DNA of 7,318 bases from assembly GCA_045546555.1 (NCBI GenBank), contig JAZQCY010000115.1, positions 1-7,318 on the forward strand, given 5' to 3'. Within the stretch, counting starts at the first letter, position 1. The number at the start of each line of letters is the position of its first letter. The notes under the pieces were generated by a model. The model saw only the letters and a program-made list of their open reading frames with translations, was not told where the DNA came from and ran no database searches. This stretch comes from UMGS172 sp045546555. GTDB taxonomy: Bacteria; Bacillota; Clostridia; Oscillospirales; Acutalibacteraceae. Shown here in pieces: positions 6,178-7,318 of this stretch. The position numbers were made by a program, and so were the translations under genes.

Positions 6178-6633
6178 ATGAAGTGTCCTTATTGCTCATT
6201 TGAAGAAAGCAAGGTTATCGATTCCCGTCCTACCGACGAGGGCGAGCGCATCCGCCGCAGGAGAGAATGCTTAAAATGTCAGAAGCGTTTCACTACATAC
6301 GAGATCATCGAAAGCCTGCCGATCATCGTTATCAAGAAGGATAAATCCCGTGAGGTATTTAACCGTGATAAGCTTATCGGCGGTATGCTCAAGGCTTGTG
6401 AAAAGCGTCCCGTTTCGATCAATGATATTGAGCGTGCAGTGGACGATATCGAGGTCAAGCTTCAAAATTCGCTCGACCGTGAGGTCACAAGTGATGCTAT
6501 CGGTGAGCTTGTTATGGAAAAGCTTAATGAGCTTGATGAGGTTGCTTACGTCCGTTTTGCCAGCGTTTACCGTCAGTTTAAGGATCTGAGCACCTTTATG
6601 GAGGAGCTCAATAAGCTGCTGTCCGACAAATAA
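6178..6633 (+). CDS. nrdR: Transcriptional repressor NrdR
   Basis: This complete 151-residue protein has the family's usual length. NrdR is a cytoplasmic repressor of ribonucleotide reductase operons and senses dATP/ATP through its ATP-cone. Residues 1-45 are the zinc ribbon with ligands Cys3, Cys6, Cys31 and Cys34 and the hallmark DSRPTDEG-x-x-IRRRR stretch (15-29). The ATP-cone spans about 49-139, starting with VIKKDKSREVFNRDKL and including VAYVRFASVYRQF (122-134). The start is supported by AGGAG (6163-6167), 10 bases upstream, and a closer GGTG. No ribonucleotide reductase gene is in view, so it acts in trans. It is followed after 81 bases by tRNA-Thr with no hairpin terminator between, so some read-through is possible. 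Confidence 0.98.
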   Translation: MKCPYCSFEESKVIDSRPTDEGERIRRRRECLKCQKRFTTYEIIESLPIIVIKKDKSREVFNRDKLIGGMLKACEKRPVSINDIERAVDDIEVKLQNSLDREVTSDAIGELVMEKLNELDEVAYVRFASVYRQFKDLSTFMEELNKLLSDK

Positions 6634-6666
6634 ACAAATATTTTTTAAAATTTACGAAAAAAGTTC

Positions 6667-6695
6667 TTGACAACGTGATGATATTATAGTAAAAT
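6667..6695 (+). promoter_or_regulatory. Promoter of tRNA-Thr
   Basis: A perfect -35 TTGACA (6667-6672), a 17-base spacer and -10 TAAAAT (6690-6695) lie 19 bases before the tRNA. This is the strongest -35 in the window, as expected for a stable RNA gene. Confidence 0.85.
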
Positions 6696-6714
6696 ACATA
6701 ACGTTGTCAGCAAT

Positions 6715-6790
6715 GCTGTTATGGCTCAGGTGGTAGAGCACATCCTTGGTAAGGATGAGGTCGGCAGTTCGAGTCTGCCTAACAGCTCCA
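6715..6790 (+). tRNA. tRNA-Thr (anticodon GGT)
   Basis: The 76 bases fold into a full cloverleaf. The acceptor GCTGTTA (6715-6721) pairs with TAACAGC (6780-6786). The D stem is GCTC/GAGC, and the anticodon stem CATCC/GGATG encloses loop TTGGTAA with anticodon GGT at 6748-6750. The variable loop is 5 bases, the T stem GGCAG/CTGCC has loop TTCGAGT, the discriminator is T6787, and CCA is encoded at 6788-6790. Anticodon GGT reads ACC and ACT threonine codons. It has its own promoter and terminator, so it is a single-gene unit. Confidence 0.97.
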
Positions 6791-6827
6791 AAAAATAAGG
6801 CACTTCGAAAGAAGTGCCTTATTTTTT
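6790..6827 (+). terminator. Intrinsic terminator after tRNA-Thr
   Basis: AAAAAATAAGGCACTTC (6790-6806) pairs perfectly with GAAGTGCCTTATTTTTT (6811-6827) around a GAAA tetraloop: 17 bp including the A/T arms. The first A of the stem is the final A of the tRNA's encoded CCA, so the terminator starts directly at the mature 3' end. Confidence 0.95.
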
Positions 6828-6831
6828 GTGT

Positions 6832-7008
6832 TTGTGTCCGCAGGACACAACATCGTTTTGCGGTGAAACCGCAAACATCATTTGACCTTTAGGTCAACAT
6901 CATTCCGCATTAGCGGACACAAAACGAGGTTGTGCTTCGCACAAGCGATGTTACGGCTGCGCCGTAAACGATGTGGGCATACGCCCAACGATGTTGCACT
7001 TCGTGCAA
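6832..7008. repeat. Array of eight distinct hairpins with a conserved linker that inverts midway
   Basis: Eight short hairpins follow one another every 20-26 bases. Arms are 6832-6839/6843-6850, 6857-6864/6868-6875, 6882-6887/6892-6897, 6904-6908/6913-6917, 6930-6935/6939-6944, 6951-6957/6961-6967, 6974-6978/6983-6987 and 6994-6999/7003-7008. Each stem has its own sequence but is perfectly paired. Linkers in the first half contain CATCG or CATCA (6851, 6876, 6898). Linkers in the second half contain CGATG or a variant (CGAGG at 6925, CGATG at 6946, 6969 and 6989), the reverse complement. There is no CRISPR-like constant repeat and no open reading frame of note. It could be a tandem intergenic repeat family or a structured leader RNA for the gene at 7042. 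Confidence 0.85.
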
Positions 7009-7022
7009 ATGTATGCCATAAT
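6994..7022 (+). promoter_or_regulatory. Possible promoter of the partial lipoprotein gene
   Basis: CATAAT (7017-7022) preceded by TGC forms an extended -10-like element, and TTGCAC (6994-6999) stands 17 bases upstream as a weak -35. The -35 would be the left arm of the last hairpin in the array. The start near 7029 would leave a leader of only about 13 bases, so the call is tentative. Confidence 0.35.
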
Positions 7023-7041
7023 ACACACAGGCGGTGATTTT

Positions 7042-7318
7042 ATGAAAAGAATATTTGCTTTATTGCTTTGCTTGACTTTATCTTTTATACTTTCGGCTTG
7101 CGGTGTTTCTTCGTTTGATGACTGCAAGGAGGATAGAGAGAAAATTGTAGACCTCATACTTGATGAAAGTGTTGAAATTGCAGAAAATGGTTTGGTTACC
7201 TTACCAGATGAATTTAAAAACCTTTCAGATACGGGAGAGTGTTTAATAGTCGAGTTTCAAGACCAAAGTGCAATATATTTTTTTGAATTTCGTGGAATTT
7301 TAGGTGAGTCGAGAGGTT
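7042..7318 (+). CDS. Uncharacterised lipoprotein, N-terminal part
   Basis: The 92 visible residues start at ATG 7042 and stay open to the right edge. The upstream GGCGGTGA (7030-7037) is a near-consensus ribosome site. Residues 1-19 are a lipoprotein signal ending LSA-Cys20, so the protein should be anchored on the outer face of the membrane. The mature part begins with an acidic/basic helix-prone stretch (about 26-49), then TLPDEFKNLSD (53-63) and an alternating strand region ending EFRGILGES (82-90). I cannot name a family; small clostridial lipoproteins with a LPDEFK-like turn exist, but this is recollection, not a search. The gene is visibly more AT-rich than the GH16-like genes and nrdR, which may reflect a different history. 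Function is unknown. Confidence 0.85.
   Translation, partial: MKRIFALLLCLTLSFILSACGVSSFDDCKEDREKIVDLILDESVEIAENGLVTLPDEFKNLSDTGECLIVEFQDQSAIYFFEFRGILGESRG

Noticed and set aside
6832..7008. CRISPR array
   Set aside because: The repeated part is only 5-9 bases, the units are themselves palindromes, and spacing is 20-26 bases. There is no constant direct repeat and no cas gene.
6951..7157. 68-residue minus-strand reading frame
   Set aside because: It is antisense to the hairpin array and the start of a clear lipoprotein gene, with no supporting signals.

Overview
The window looks like chromosome from a gut-type, moderately AT-rich Clostridia member, most likely Oscillospiraceae/Ruminococcaceae. 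The grounds are clostridial-style lipoprotein signals, consensus sigma-A promoters with 17-bp spacers (several with an extended -10), dispersed GTAGGG hairpin repeats between genes, an nrdR gene and a tRNA-Thr with encoded CCA. The taxonomic placement is inference from style, not from a marker search.

Layout. Positions 1-474 (minus) hold the N-terminal half of an AEC-family (auxin efflux carrier-like) membrane transporter that runs off the left edge. An AT-rich divergent intergenic region follows. Two tandem paralogous genes, 793-2571 and 2696-4474 (plus), encode 592-residue lipoproteins with two alpha/beta accessory domains and a C-terminal GH16-like beta-jelly-roll domain. Each has its own promoter and a strong hairpin terminator, so they are separate transcription units. 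In both, the central Asp of the GH16 catalytic motif ExDxxE is Asn. A bidirectional hairpin at 4489-4520 separates them from two minus-strand genes: a 47-residue peptide gene (4541-4684) carrying a YxxP motif near its N-terminus, and upstream of it an XRE-type regulator (4807-5541) whose C-terminal half is a 16-residue-repeat beta-solenoid with a ladder of cysteines.

Positions 5542-6177 hold the regulator's promoter with a triple GGTTGA half-site cluster, then an island of at least five GTAGGG hairpin repeats in mixed orientation, then the nrdR promoter. nrdR (6178-6633) encodes the complete Zn-ribbon/ATP-cone repressor of ribonucleotide reductase genes. tRNA-Thr(GGT) at 6715-6790 has its own promoter and a 17-bp-stem terminator.

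Positions 6832-7008 hold an array of eight different short hairpins joined by a conserved linker that reads ACATCRTT in the first half and its reverse complement AACGATGT in the second half. A lipoprotein gene of unknown function starts at 7042 and is cut by the right edge.

No complete metabolic pathway or defence system is visible. The most unusual items are the small YxxP peptide gene, the hairpin array with inverted linkers, the Cys-ladder regulator, and the duplicated GH16-like lipoproteins with a shared active-site substitution and a nearly identical 3' tract.
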